A DNA stretch of 64,000 nucleotides from Paractinoplanes aksuensis (GCF_024137025.1 NZ_JAMYJR010000016.1:62001-126000), one strand, 5' to 3'; shown: positions 1 through 9,595, numbered from the stretch's first letter. Notes: generated from the letters alone by a model not told the origin. Numbers and translations: made by a program.

Positions 1-1905
1 CAGCTCATCGGTGATCTTGCCCGCGTCGGCGTCCTCGTCGAGGCCCACGTTGAAGCTGGCGGTGCTGGCGCCCCCGCCGCCGACGAACGGGTTGAAGTCC
101 CCGCCGCTGCCCAGCGACACCTGGTAGGTCTTGACCCCGGCCGTGTCGGCCAGCACTCCCTCGACCTGCTTGGCCGCGGTGTTGGTGGCCTCCAGGTTGG
201 TGCCGACCGGCAGCTCCTGGGTGATGGACAGCGAGTCCTGACCCGAGTCGTCGAGGAAGTTCGTCTCGAGCCGGGTCGAGAGGCCGAGCGTGCCGATCAG
301 CACGACCAGGCCGATGGCCAGCGTGGTCCAGCGCCGCTTGGTCGCGAACCGGATCACCGGCAGGTAGGCCCGCTGGAGCGGGTTGCGGCGCTCCTTCTCC
401 TCGGCGGCCTGCCGGATCGCCTCGGTGTCGGCGTCGGCCGGCGGCGGCTTGAGGAACCAGTACGCCAGCACGGGCACCACCGTCAGGGCCACGAACAGCG
501 AGGCCAGCAGGGCCACGGTGACGGTGATGGCGAACGACGAGAAGATCTGGCCGACGAAGCCACCGACCAGGGCGATCGGCGCGAACACGGCCACGGTGGT
601 CAGGGTCGAGGCGGTGACCGCGCCCGACACCTCCTTGACGGCCGAGATGATCGCGTGGACCTTCGGCTCGCCGTACTCCAGATGTCGCTTGATGTTCTCC
701 AGCACGACGATCGAGTCGTCGACCACGCGGCCGACCGCGATCGTCAGCGCGCCCAGGGTGAGCAGGTTGAGCGTGTAGTCGCCGATCCACAGCGCGATCA
801 GGGCGATCAGCACCGAGAGCGGGATCGACACGGCCGTGACCAGCGTCGAACGGATCGAGAGCAGGAAGACCAGGATCACGATCACGGCCATCACCAGGCC
901 CAGCAGGCCCTCGGTGGTGAGGCTCTCGATCGAGCGCTCGACGAACGGGGCCTGGTCGACCACCACGGTCAGCTTGGCGCCGGACGCCTTCTCGAGGTCG
1001 GCCAGCTGTTCCCGTACGGCATGAGAGATGTCGACCGGGTTGCCGTCCGGCCGGGCCGTGACCGCGATGCCCAGGCTGTCGACGCCGTCGGTCCGCGTGT
1101 ACGAGGTGGCCGCGGGCAGCTTGCTCTCGACCGTGGCGACGGAGCTGAGCTGCACCGGGCCGCGGGCGCCGCTGAGGTAGAGCGCCTTGAGCTGGTCGAT
1201 CGAGCTGATCGAGCTGCCCACCTGAACGGTCAGCGACCGGCTGCCCTCGGTGACCGCGCCCGCCGGCACCGAGATGCCGTTCTGCTGCAGCACGGTGGTC
1301 AGCGCCTGCGGGTTGACCCCGGCCGCGGTGAGCTTGGCCAGGTCAGGCGTGATCACGACCTGGGCCGCGCGGGCGCCGGTGATCTGGGTGTCACGCACGC
1401 CGTCGATCGCATTGAGCTCGGGCACGACCGTGTCGTTGAGCTTGTCGAGCAGCGCGCTCTCGTCGCCCCCGCCCGACGCCGCGAGCACGATGGCCGGGAT
1501 GTCGTCGGTGCCGCCGGCGAAGATCGTCGGCTCGACGTCGTCCGGCAGCTGCGGCTGCACCCGGTTGACGGCGGTCGTGAGCTGGTTGACCGCGGCGTCG
1601 ATGTCGGTGCCGAAGACGAAGGCCACGGTCACCGTGGCGATGCCCTCGCGGGTGCTCGACGTGACGCTGTCGATGCCGTCGAGGCCCTTGGCCGCGTCCT
1701 CGAGCGGTTCGGTGATCTGGTCCTGGATGACCTCCGGACCGGCCCCGGGCAGGGTCGCGGTCACGAAGGCAGCCGGGAACTCGATCGACGGGAACAGCTG
1801 CTGCTTCAGAGATGGGATGGCGAACAGCCCGAAGCCCGTGATCACCACGGCGATCAGGGCTACGAGACTTCGGTTGGCCAGGCTCAGCCGGGTCAGGAAG
1901 GACAT
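1..1905 (-). CDS. RND-family efflux transporter (3' part cut by window edge)
   Basis: Inner-membrane drug or solute exporter of the resistance-nodulation-division superfamily (AcrB/AcrD/AcrF type). The 635 visible codons start at an ATG (1905) preceded by GGGGGAG. A first membrane helix lies near residues 14-33, followed by a large periplasmic-type pore domain, then a cluster of helices from about residue 315. One of these carries GRVVDDSIVVLENI, matching the conserved acidic pair of RND helix 4 that relays protons. A second extracytoplasmic domain has started at the edge (residues 540 on). Full members run to about 1000 aa, so roughly the last third is missing. It is divergent from a MarR gene 190 bp away, which probably represses it. 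Substrate unknown. Confidence 0.93.
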   Translation of the reverse strand, partial: MSFLTRLSLANRSLVALIAVVITGFGLFAIPSLKQQLFPSIEFPAAFVTATLPGAGPEVIQDQITEPLEDAAKGLDGIDSVTSSTREGIATVTVAFVFGTDIDAAVNQLTTAVNRVQPQLPDDVEPTIFAGGTDDIPAIVLAASGGGDESALLDKLNDTVVPELNAIDGVRDTQITGARAAQVVITPDLAKLTAAGVNPQALTTVLQQNGISVPAGAVTEGSRSLTVQVGSSISSIDQLKALYLSGARGPVQLSSVATVESKLPAATSYTRTDGVDSLGIAVTARPDGNPVDISHAVREQLADLEKASGAKLTVVVDQAPFVERSIESLTTEGLLGLVMAVIVILVFLLSIRSTLVTAVSIPLSVLIALIALWIGDYTLNLLTLGALTIAVGRVVDDSIVVLENIKRHLEYGEPKVHAIISAVKEVSGAVTASTLTTVAVFAPIALVGGFVGQIFSSFAITVTVALLASLFVALTVVPVLAYWFLKPPPADADTEAIRQAAEEKERRNPLQRAYLPVIRFATKRRWTTLAIGLVVLIGTLGLSTRLETNFLDDSGQDSLSITQELPVGTNLEATNTAAKQVEGVLADTAGVKTYQVSLGSGGDFNPFVGGGGASTASFNVGLDEDADAGKITDEL

Positions 1906-2094
1906 GGGCGCTCCCCCGGTAAAGTTTCGTCCAGCACTAATAGTTTGCCCGACGCGAACAAATGGTTTTCCGCCGGGGCGCTGGTACCGTCCGTCTTGAG
2001 ACATCGGCCCATCTCCGGCTCGGGCGGCGGGTGGGGCGGTTGGACGGGGACGCAGGCCGGCCATCGGCGCGTAACGAAAGAGGGGCCCGCGGCG

Positions 2095-2538
2095 TTGGCC
2101 GACAAGCAACAGCTCATTGCCGACATTATGGGCGCGCAGCAGCGGCTGCAGGACGTGATCGCCGAGGACCGGGCCGACCCGCTCTTCTCCTCGCACCTCA
2201 CGTTGTCGCAGCTCAGAATCCTCATGCTGCTTGCCCGCCACGGCTCGGTGCCGGGCAGCGAGCTGGCCGCCATGGTCGGGATCGGCGCGGCCGCGCTGAC
2301 CGGCATGATCGACCGGCTCGTGGTGCAGGACCTGGTCGCCCGCGCGGAAGACCCGCACGACCGGCGCGTACGCCGGATCGCGCTGACGCGCGCGGGTCGG
2401 GAACTCATCGCGAGCATCTTCAATGCGGGCGAGGAGAAGATGCGTACGCTCCTCAGCCGTCTCTCAGCCGAGGAGCTCGAGGTCGTCGCTCAGGCGACGG
2501 CGCTCATTCTCAAAGCGGCCGACTCAGGCGAGGCCTAG
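2095..2538 (+). CDS. MarR-family transcriptional regulator
   Basis: A 147-aa winged-helix regulator. The centre (about residues 35-100) reads as a MarR DNA-binding domain: SQLRILMLLARHG, then SELAAMVGIGAAALTGMID as the recognition helix, then the wing DPHDRRVRRIALT. The start chosen is TTG at 2095 because AAAGAGGGG sits 9 bases before it and homology begins there; the frame is open far upstream but is antisense to the exporter. It is divergent from the RND pump, the usual arrangement for a local repressor of efflux. Its last 15 bases overlap the end of thrC, which is convergent. The AT-rich stretch 1935-1960 is the likely promoter/operator region, but no clean palindrome is visible. Confidence 0.9.
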   Translation: MADKQQLIADIMGAQQRLQDVIAEDRADPLFSSHLTLSQLRILMLLARHGSVPGSELAAMVGIGAAALTGMIDRLVVQDLVARAEDPHDRRVRRIALTRAGRELIASIFNAGEEKMRTLLSRLSAEELEVVAQATALILKAADSGEA

Positions 2539-3573
2539 CTCGCGCGCGGCGATCAGCACGTCGTTCTGGATCGTGGTCGGCGAGGGCGCGGTCGAGATCG
2601 CCCACTCCGGGTCCTTGAGGCCGTGCCCGGTGACGGTGCACACCACCGTCGCCCCGGCCGGGATCTTGCCCTCGGCCGCCTGCTGCAGCAGCCCGGCGAC
2701 GCTGGCCGCGCTGCCCAGCTCGACGAACACGCCCACCTCGCGGGCCAGCAGCCGGTAGGCCGAGAGGATCTCGCGGTCGGTCACGGCGTTGATCAGGCCG
2801 TCCGACGAGTCCCGGGCGTCCAGCGCCTTGGTCCAGCTGGCCGGGTTGCCGATCCGGATGGCGGTGGCGATCGTCGACGGCTCCTCGACCACCTTGCCGG
2901 TCACGATCGGCGCGGCGCCCGATGCCTGGAAGCCGAACATGCGCGGCCGGCGCGTGCTGTTACCGGCCGCTTCGTCCTCCTGATAACCCATCCAGTACGC
3001 CGAGATGTTGCCGGCGTTGCCGACGGGCAGGCAGTGGATGTCGGGAGCGTCGCCCAGCGCCTCGACGATCTCGAAGGCGGCCGTCTTCTGGCCGTGCAGG
3101 CGGAAGATGTTGACCGAGTTGACCAGCGAGACGGGGAAGTCTTGTGACAGCTTCGAGGCGAGCGCCAGGCAGTCGTCGAAGTTGCCGTTGACCTGCAGCA
3201 ACTTGGCCCCGTGGACGAGCGCCTGGGCCAGCTTGCCGAGCGCGATCTTGCCCTGGGGCACGAGCACGGCGCAGGTGACGCCGGCCCGGGCCGCGTACGC
3301 CGCGGCCGAGGCACTGGTGTTGCCGGTGGACGCGCAGATGATCGCCTTCGCGCCCTCCTCGACCGCCTTGGACACGGCCATGGTCATGCCGCGGTCCTTG
3401 AACGAGCCGGTCGGGTTGGCCCCCTCGACCTTGAGGTAGACGTCCGCCCCGGTGCGGGCGGACAGCGCCGGCGCCGGCACGAGCGGCGTGTTGCCCTCGT
3501 GCAGCGTGATCACCGGGGTCTTGTCGGTGACCGGAAGACGATCCCGATACGCCTCGATGAGTCCCCGATACAT
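2524..3573 (-). CDS. thrC: Threonine synthase
   Basis: PLP enzyme that converts O-phospho-homoserine to threonine, the last step of the pathway. The 349-aa length fits actinobacterial ThrC. GSFKDRG at residues 57-61 and beyond holds the PLP lysine (K59), and the phosphate-binding loop STGNTSAS and a C-terminal VTGHGLKDP are both present. It is the last gene of the leftward argS-lysA-hom-thrC block, 86 bp after hom. In many actinobacteria thrB follows directly; here the next gene is the convergent MarR, so homoserine kinase must be encoded elsewhere if the pathway is complete. Confidence 0.96.
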   Translation of the reverse strand: MYRGLIEAYRDRLPVTDKTPVITLHEGNTPLVPAPALSARTGADVYLKVEGANPTGSFKDRGMTMAVSKAVEEGAKAIICASTGNTSASAAAYAARAGVTCAVLVPQGKIALGKLAQALVHGAKLLQVNGNFDDCLALASKLSQDFPVSLVNSVNIFRLHGQKTAAFEIVEALGDAPDIHCLPVGNAGNISAYWMGYQEDEAAGNSTRRPRMFGFQASGAAPIVTGKVVEEPSTIATAIRIGNPASWTKALDARDSSDGLINAVTDREILSAYRLLAREVGVFVELGSAASVAGLLQQAAEGKIPAGATVVCTVTGHGLKDPEWAISTAPSPTTIQNDVLIAARELGLA

Positions 3574-3659
3574 GGCAGCGCTCCTCTACGTTTTGCGAAC
3601 CCGGACCAGCGTGCCCCAGTTCGCCGAATCTTGAGACCCGATGTCCATCAATTGGGACT

Positions 3660-4973
3660 TCAGGCGCCGCCCTCGACGCGCAGCACGCTGGCGATCGAGC
3701 GGACGATGTCCAGCCCCGACAAGTCTTCGACAGTGGCGGCCAGGTTCGCGTCCGGCGCGCCGTGGGTGACGATGACCAGCTTGGCGTCCTCGGCCCGGCC
3801 CGACTGACGTACGGTCGCGATCGACACCTCGTGCTGGGCGAAGACCCCGGCCACGGCGGCCAGCACGCCCGGGCGCTCGGCCACGTCGAGGCTGATGTGG
3901 TAGCGGGTCATGGCCGCGCCGATGGGCCGGACCGGCAGGTGGGCGTAGTTGCTCTCGCTCGGCGCCCGGGTGCCCGAGAGCCGGTTGCGGGCCGCCGCCA
4001 CGATGTCGCCCAGCACCGCGCTCGCGGTCGGCCGGCCGCCCGCGCCCCGGCCGTAGAACATCAGCTGCCCGGCCGCGTCGGCCTCGACGAAGACAGCGTT
4101 GAAGGCGTCGCCCACGCTGGCCAGCGGGTGACTCCGCGGGATCATCGCCGGGTGCACGCGTACGCTGACCGATTCCTGCCCGGTCTCGTCCGGGCCCCGC
4201 TCGGCGATGCAGAGCAGCTTGATCGTGCAGCCCATCTCTTTCGCGCTGGCCATGTCGCCGGCCGTCACGCCGGTCATGCCCTCGCGGAACACGTCGGCCG
4301 CGGTGACCCGGCTGTGGAAGGCCAGCGAGGCGAGGATGGCCGCCTTGGCCGCGGCGTCGAAGCCCTCGACGTCGGCTGTCGGATCGGCCTCGGCGTACCC
4401 CAGCTCGGTCGCCTCGTCGAGAGCCTCGCTGAACCCGGCCCCGGTGGCGTCCATCGACGAGAGGATGAAGTTGGTCGTGCCGTTCACGATGCCGGTGACC
4501 CGGGTGACCCGGTCGCCGTGCAGCGACTCGCGCAGCGGGCGCAGCAGCGGGATCGCCCCGGCCACGGACGCCTCGTAGTAGAGGTCGGCGTTGCCCTCGG
4601 CCGCCGCGTCGTGCAGGGCCGCGCCGTCCTCGGCCAGCAGCGCCTTGTTGGCCGTGACCACGCTCTTGCCCGCGCGCAGCGCCTCGACCAGCCAGGTGCG
4701 GGCCGGCTCGATGCCACCCACGACCTCGATCACCACGTCGACGTCGTCCCGCTTGACCAGGCCGAGCGCGTCCGTGGTGAACAGGGCCGGGTCGATCGGC
4801 AGGTCGCCGCGCTCGCGGCCGAGGCGGCGGACCGCGATGCCGACGATCTCGAGCGGGGCGCCGATCCGGGCCGTCAGGTCCTGAGCCTGAGCGTTCAGGA
4901 GGTGTACGACTTCCGACCCGACGGTGCCGCACCCGAGGAGGGCGAGGCGGACGGGCTTTGCAGGCATGCTCAT
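3660..4973 (-). CDS. hom: Homoserine dehydrogenase
   Basis: NAD(P)-dependent reduction of aspartate semialdehyde to homoserine, the branch point toward threonine and methionine. The product is 437 aa. The Rossmann motif LLGCGTVGS lies at residues 12-20, the catalytic domain carries GIVNGTTNFIL and GYAEADPTADVEG, and a C-terminal ACT domain (from about 355, RYHISLDVAERPG) is the usual threonine feedback site. The start ATG at 4973 overlaps the lysA stop as ATGA, implying translational coupling; a second ATG two codons on (4967) is also possible. The frame continues upstream inside lysA, but without homology. Confidence 0.95.
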   Translation of the reverse strand: MSMPAKPVRLALLGCGTVGSEVVHLLNAQAQDLTARIGAPLEIVGIAVRRLGRERGDLPIDPALFTTDALGLVKRDDVDVVIEVVGGIEPARTWLVEALRAGKSVVTANKALLAEDGAALHDAAAEGNADLYYEASVAGAIPLLRPLRESLHGDRVTRVTGIVNGTTNFILSSMDATGAGFSEALDEATELGYAEADPTADVEGFDAAAKAAILASLAFHSRVTAADVFREGMTGVTAGDMASAKEMGCTIKLLCIAERGPDETGQESVSVRVHPAMIPRSHPLASVGDAFNAVFVEADAAGQLMFYGRGAGGRPTASAVLGDIVAAARNRLSGTRAPSESNYAHLPVRPIGAAMTRYHISLDVAERPGVLAAVAGVFAQHEVSIATVRQSGRAEDAKLVIVTHGAPDANLAATVEDLSGLDIVRSIASVLRVEGGA

Positions 4974-6355
4974 CCAACATCCAATGCGAGCAGGTCGTCC
5001 TCGGTCTCCCGCCGCACGATCACGCGCGAGGCGCCATCGCGCACCGCCACCACGGGTGGCCGAGGCACGTGGTTGTAGTTGCTGGCCATGCTCCGGCAAT
5101 AGGCGCCGGTGCCGGGCACGGCGAGAAGATCTCCGGGCTGCACGTCGGCGGGCAGGAATTCATCCTTCACGACGATGTCCCCGGATTCACAATGCTTTCC
5201 CACCACGCGGGCCAGGATCGGCTCGGCGTCGCTGGCCCGGCCGGCCACCGTGGCCGAGTAGGAAGCGTCGTACAGGGCCGTACGGATGTTGTCGCTCATG
5301 CCGCCGTCGACGCTCACGTACGTGCGGATGCCGTCGACGTCCTTGACCGTGCCGACCTCGTACAACGTCAGCACCGAGGGCCCCACGATGGCCCGGCCGG
5401 GCTCGATCGAGAGCTTGGGCTTGCGCAGCGAGGCCAGCTCGCACTCCGACTCGACGATCTTGTTGATCCGCTTGGCCAGGTCGCCGGCGCTGCTCGGGTC
5501 GTCCTGCGTGGTGTACGCGATGCCGAAGCCCCCGCCCAGGTCGAGCTCCGGCAGCTCGACCCCGCGGGCGTCGCGGATCTGGGCCTGCAGCTCGAGCACC
5601 CGGCGGGCCGCGACCTCGAACCCGCTCGTGTCGAAGATCTGCGAGCCGATGTGCGAGTGCAGGCCCCGCAGGTCGAGCACACCCTCGTCGAGGATCCTGG
5701 TGGCGGCCTGGAACGCCGCGCCCCCGGCCAGCGAGAAGCCGAACTTCTGGTCCTCGTGAGCGGTCGCGATGAACTCGTGAGTGTGTGCTTCGACACCCAC
5801 CGTGACCCGGACGAGAACCTGCGGCCGTTGCTGCTTCTCGACAGCGAGGGTGGTCAGCCGCTCGATCTCGTCGAACGAGTCGACGACGATGCGGCCCACC
5901 CCGGCGTCGAGGGCGCGGGTGAGCTCGGAGACCGACTTGTTGTTGCCGTGGAAGCCGATGCGCTCGGCCGGGAAACCGGCGGCCAGCGCCACCGCGAGCT
6001 CGCCGCCCGAGCAGACGTCGAGGAACAAGCCCTCCTCGTTCACGACCCGGACGACCGCCTTGCACAGGAACGACTTGCCCGCGTAGTAGACGTCGGCCTC
6101 GGCGAACGCGGAGTTGAAGTCGCGGCAGCGGGCGCGCAGGTCGTCCTCGTCGAGCAGGTAGGCCGGCGTACCGTGCTCGGCGGCCAGGTCGGCCACGCTC
6201 ACGCCGCCGATCTCGAGGTGGCCGGCGTCGGTGCGGCTGACGGTGCGCGGCCAGAGCTGCGGCACGAGGGCGTTGACATCGATCGGCGTACGCAACCAGG
6301 CCGGCCCGCGTTGTCCGAGGTCGCCGTGCAGCGCCCCGGCCTCATGAGCTCGCAT
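4970..6355 (-). CDS. lysA: Diaminopimelate decarboxylase
   Basis: Makes lysine by decarboxylating meso-diaminopimelate. It is a 461-aa fold-III PLP enzyme. The PLP lysine is K94 in YYAGKSF, the glycine-rich phosphate loop GGGFG is at 274-278, EPGR is at 318-321, and the active-site HCESGD is at 388-393 (C389 acts from the partner subunit in this family). The ATG lies 2 bp after the argS stop, with AAAGGA inside the argS end serving as ribosome site. The argS-lysA-hom order is a conserved actinobacterial block. Confidence 0.97.
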   Translation of the reverse strand: MRAHEAGALHGDLGQRGPAWLRTPIDVNALVPQLWPRTVSRTDAGHLEIGGVSVADLAAEHGTPAYLLDEDDLRARCRDFNSAFAEADVYYAGKSFLCKAVVRVVNEEGLFLDVCSGGELAVALAAGFPAERIGFHGNNKSVSELTRALDAGVGRIVVDSFDEIERLTTLAVEKQQRPQVLVRVTVGVEAHTHEFIATAHEDQKFGFSLAGGAAFQAATRILDEGVLDLRGLHSHIGSQIFDTSGFEVAARRVLELQAQIRDARGVELPELDLGGGFGIAYTTQDDPSSAGDLAKRINKIVESECELASLRKPKLSIEPGRAIVGPSVLTLYEVGTVKDVDGIRTYVSVDGGMSDNIRTALYDASYSATVAGRASDAEPILARVVGKHCESGDIVVKDEFLPADVQPGDLLAVPGTGAYCRSMASNYNHVPRPPVVAVRDGASRVIVRRETEDDLLALDVG

Positions 6356-6357
6356 CC

Positions 6358-8022
6358 CTACATCCTTTCGGGCGCCGAGACGCCGAGCAGGCCCAACCCG
6401 TTCTCGATCACCGTACGGGTGGCGTCGTTGAGCCAGAGCCGCGCCCGCTGCTGGTCGGTGACGGGCTCGTCACCCTGCGGCAGCACGCGGCAGTTGTCGT
6501 AGAACTTGTGGTAGGCCGCTGCGAGGTCCTCCAGATAGCGGGCTACGTGGTGGGGCTCACGCAGCTCGGCCGACCGGGTCACCACCGCCGGGAACTCACC
6601 CAGGGCCTTGATCAGGTCGTTTTCCTTCTCGTGGCTGAGAAGTTCGGGGCGGAAGGCGCCGGGCTCGCCGCGGGTCAGACCGACGTCAGCCGCGTTCCGC
6701 GCGACGCTGGCCGTCCGCGCGGCCACGTACTGCACGTAGTAGACCTTGTTGTCTTTGGTCGCGCGGGTCCACTCGTCGATGTCGATGTCGATCGGCGAGT
6801 CGGACGAGTACCGGGCCAGCGCGTACCGGGTGGCGTCGACCCCCAGGGCATCGACGAAGTCCTCGAGCGTGACCACCGTGCCGGCCCGCTTGCTCATCCG
6901 CACCGGCTCGCCGTCGCGCACCAGGTTGACCAGCTGGCCGATCAGGATCTCGAGGTTGCGGGCCGGGTCGTCGCCGAAACAGGCCGACATCGCCTTCATG
7001 CGGCCGATGTAGCCGTGGTGGTCGGCGCCCAGCATGATCACGACCCGGTCGAAGCCGCGCTTGCGCTTGTCGAGGTAGTAGGCGCAGTCTGCCGCGAAGT
7101 AGGTCCAGTCGCCGTCCGACTTGCGAAGCACCCGGTCCTTGTCGTCGCCGAACTCGGTCGTCCGCAGCCAGGTGGCGCCCTCGGACTCGAAGATGTGCCC
7201 CTGCTCGCGCAGCCGGTCGAGGGCCTCTTGCAGCTCACCCCGGTCGTGCAGGTCTTTCTCGTTGAAGTACGTGTCGAACTCGACCCCGAACTCGGTCAGC
7301 GACTGCTTGATCTCGGCGAACATCAGCTCGACGCCGACCCGGCGGAACGTCTCGAGCGCCTCGGGCTCGCCCAGCTTCAGCACGTCGGGCGCCTCGGCCA
7401 CCACGGCCGTGGCGATCTCGGCGATGTACGCGCCGCCGTAGCCGTCCTCGGGGGCGGGCTCGCCCTTCGCGCTGGCATAGAGCGACCGTGCGAACCGGTC
7501 GATCTGCGACCCGGCGTCGTTGAAGTAGTACTCCGTGCCGACCGTGGCCCCGGCCGCCCGCAACACGCGGGACAGCGCGTCGCCGACCGCGGCCCACCGG
7601 ACGCCGCCGATGTGCACCGGGCCGGTCGGGTTGGCCGAGACGAACTCGAGGTTGATGTGATCGCCGGCCAGGGCGTCGGAATGCCCGTAGGCCGAACCGG
7701 CCAGCACGATGTCGCGGGCCAGCACGCCCGCCGCGGCCGCGTCGAGCCGGATGTTCAGGAAGCCCGGCCCGGCGATCTCGACCGACTTGATGCCCGGCTG
7801 GCGACCCAGCTCCTCGGCCAGGGCAGCGGCCAGCTCGCGCGGCGCCACGCCCGCCTTCTTGCCCAGCTGCAGCGCCAGCGTGGACGCGTAGTCACCGTGC
7901 TCGGGGCTGCGGGGTCGCTCGACCGTCGTCGTCGCGGGCAGCGCCGAGAGGTCGAGGCCGCGGGTCTCGAACACGGCACGAGCAGCTGAGAGAACGGTGG
8001 AAGCAAGGTTGGCGGGAGTCAC
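6358..8022 (-). CDS. argS: Arginyl-tRNA synthetase
   Basis: Charges tRNA-Arg; class I synthetase of 554 aa. It has an N-terminal additional domain (residues 1-85), the HIGH-like HIGG at 137-140 after SANPTGPV, the KMSKS-like MSKRAG at 376-381, and an alpha-helical anticodon-binding C-terminus ending in GLGLLGVSAPERM. The GTG start at 8022 is set by homology; no strong ribosome site is visible, and a three-codon ATG-GCC-GAG minicistron ends over the start codon (GTGA). It is the first gene of the argS-lysA-hom-thrC run and is divergent from the DUF3105 gene. Confidence 0.96.
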   Translation of the reverse strand: MTPANLASTVLSAARAVFETRGLDLSALPATTTVERPRSPEHGDYASTLALQLGKKAGVAPRELAAALAEELGRQPGIKSVEIAGPGFLNIRLDAAAAGVLARDIVLAGSAYGHSDALAGDHINLEFVSANPTGPVHIGGVRWAAVGDALSRVLRAAGATVGTEYYFNDAGSQIDRFARSLYASAKGEPAPEDGYGGAYIAEIATAVVAEAPDVLKLGEPEALETFRRVGVELMFAEIKQSLTEFGVEFDTYFNEKDLHDRGELQEALDRLREQGHIFESEGATWLRTTEFGDDKDRVLRKSDGDWTYFAADCAYYLDKRKRGFDRVVIMLGADHHGYIGRMKAMSACFGDDPARNLEILIGQLVNLVRDGEPVRMSKRAGTVVTLEDFVDALGVDATRYALARYSSDSPIDIDIDEWTRATKDNKVYYVQYVAARTASVARNAADVGLTRGEPGAFRPELLSHEKENDLIKALGEFPAVVTRSAELREPHHVARYLEDLAAAYHKFYDNCRVLPQGDEPVTDQQRARLWLNDATRTVIENGLGLLGVSAPERM

Positions 8023-8108
8023 TCGGCCATGTTATCGGGGGTAGACTTCGACGCTCGGCGGCCACCCGAGCCCCGCCAGCCTTCTTCCCAAAGAATCGAC
8101 GAGGCACG

Positions 8109-8927
8109 ATGAGTATGAGCACGCCGGGTCCCGAGCGGGTCCCGCAGTCCGTCAAGGTCGACAAGACCTCCGGTCAGGGTAAGCCCCCGGCCAAGGCCCC
8201 CGCGGGCAAAAAGCCGGCCGGGGCCCGAGGCCCCGCCGGCAAGGGTCCGGCGGGCAAGGGCGGCGGCAAGGGCCGCAAACCCATCGCCCCGGTCAAGGTC
8301 GCCGGCAGCCGCAACTGGGGCCCCATCGCGGTGGCGGGCGTGGTCGTGCTCATCGCCGTCGGCATCATCGGCTACGGCGTCTTCGCCGCCGTCCAGGGCT
8401 CCCGTGGCTGGGAGGACAAGGTCAGCGAGATCGCCGGCGTCACCAACTACCGCGAGCAGAAGAACGCCGCGATCGACGCCCGCGACCACAAAGAGGGCGC
8501 GCAGACCTACGTGACCAGCCCGCCCGTCGGCGGCGCCCACAACAGCGCATGGCAGAACTGCATGGGTGACGTGTACGACAAGCCGATCGCCAACGAGCAC
8601 GCGGTGCACAGCCTCGAGCACGGCGCGGTCTGGGTGACGTACAAGGAAGGCCTGCCCGCCGACCAGGTCGAGAAGCTGAAGGAAAAGGTCCAGGGCAAGG
8701 AGTTCACGCTCATGTCGCCCTACGCCGGCCTCGACAAGAACGTCTCCGTCCAGGTCTGGGGCTACCAGCTCAAGGTCGACGACGTCAACGACAGCCGCAT
8801 CGACCAGTTCATCCAGGACACGCGCGTGGTCGCCACGATGGAGCCCGGCGCCGGCTGCTCCAGCGGCATCACCACCACCGGCCCCGTTCAGGCCGCCGCG
8901 CCCGGTGGCGCCACGATGGGCAACTGA
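8109..8927 (+). CDS. DUF3105 single-pass membrane protein
   Basis: A 272-aa protein with a basic Gly/Pro/Ala/Lys-rich cytoplasmic tail (residues 1-68), one membrane helix (about 71-94) and an extracytoplasmic DUF3105 domain. The domain signature is visible: PPVGGAHNSAWQNC near 137-150 and EHAVHSLEHGAVWVTY near 160-175, rich in histidine. Molecular function is not established for the family. The ATG at 8109 has GACGAGG upstream. Its stop overlaps the DUF305 start (TGATG), so the two are translated together, and the pairing is common in actinobacteria. The histidine clusters suggest metal binding, which is inference only. Confidence 0.9.
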   Translation: MSMSTPGPERVPQSVKVDKTSGQGKPPAKAPAGKKPAGARGPAGKGPAGKGGGKGRKPIAPVKVAGSRNWGPIAVAGVVVLIAVGIIGYGVFAAVQGSRGWEDKVSEIAGVTNYREQKNAAIDARDHKEGAQTYVTSPPVGGAHNSAWQNCMGDVYDKPIANEHAVHSLEHGAVWVTYKEGLPADQVEKLKEKVQGKEFTLMSPYAGLDKNVSVQVWGYQLKVDDVNDSRIDQFIQDTRVVATMEPGAGCSSGITTTGPVQAAAPGGATMGN

Positions 8928-9589
8928 TGACCGTCTCCACCGACTCGGGAGCGGCGGCCGACGTCGCCGCTCCCGGCGGGGGAGGCGCCGCCCACCGCTC
9001 CCAGCCCTGGCTGGCGGTGGCCGCCCTGATCCTCGGCCTGGCCCTCGGCGTGGCCGCCGGCCTGCTGATCCCCCGCCTCGGCCACCCCGGCAACAGCTCG
9101 GTCGAGGCCGGCTTCCTGCGCGACATGTCGACCCACCACGCCCAGGCCGTCGAAATGTCGATGATCGCCCACGCCGACTCGGCGAACCCGCGCATCGTCA
9201 CCCTGGCCGGTGACATCGCCCTGACCCAGCACGGCCAGATCGGCTACATGCAGGCCTGGCTGCGCGACTGGGACCTGAGCCCCACCGGCACCGACGCCCC
9301 CATGGCCTGGATGCCCGACGCGTCCGGCTCGGTGGTCAACGGCCTGATGCCCGGCATGGCCACCCCCGAACAGCTCGACGCCCTGCGCAAGGCCACCGGA
9401 AACACCCTCGACGTGCAGTTCCTGACCCTGATGAGGGCCCACCACCTGGGCGGCATCCACATGGCCCAAGAGGCCATCGAACTCTCCGACGACAAGAACG
9501 TCGACTGGCTGGCCCAGACAATGGTCTCCGGCCAGCAGGGCGAACTGGCCCTGATCGACACGCTGCTGAAGGAACTCCAGCCCGCCTGA
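8927..9589 (+). CDS. DUF305 membrane-anchored protein
   Basis: A 220-aa protein with one N-terminal membrane anchor (about 28-50) and an exported DUF305 (ferritin-like, four-helix) domain. It shows the paired His signatures of the family: FLRDMSTHHAQAVEMS near 64-79 and FLTLMRAHHLGGIHMA near 165-180. These His/Met-rich helices are thought to bind metal, often copper, in relatives, but that is not demonstrated here. It is translationally coupled to the DUF3105 gene and is followed closely by the tRNA-Arg promoter. Confidence 0.92.
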   Translation: MTVSTDSGAAADVAAPGGGGAAHRSQPWLAVAALILGLALGVAAGLLIPRLGHPGNSSVEAGFLRDMSTHHAQAVEMSMIAHADSANPRIVTLAGDIALTQHGQIGYMQAWLRDWDLSPTGTDAPMAWMPDASGSVVNGLMPGMATPEQLDALRKATGNTLDVQFLTLMRAHHLGGIHMAQEAIELSDDKNVDWLAQTMVSGQQGELALIDTLLKELQPA

Positions 9590-9595
9590 CACCGG

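Noticed and set aside
8019..8030. Three-codon ATG-GCC-GAG-TGA open frame overlapping the argS start as a regulatory leader peptide
   Set aside because: Too short, no ribosome site and no arginine codons or attenuator hairpin were visible.
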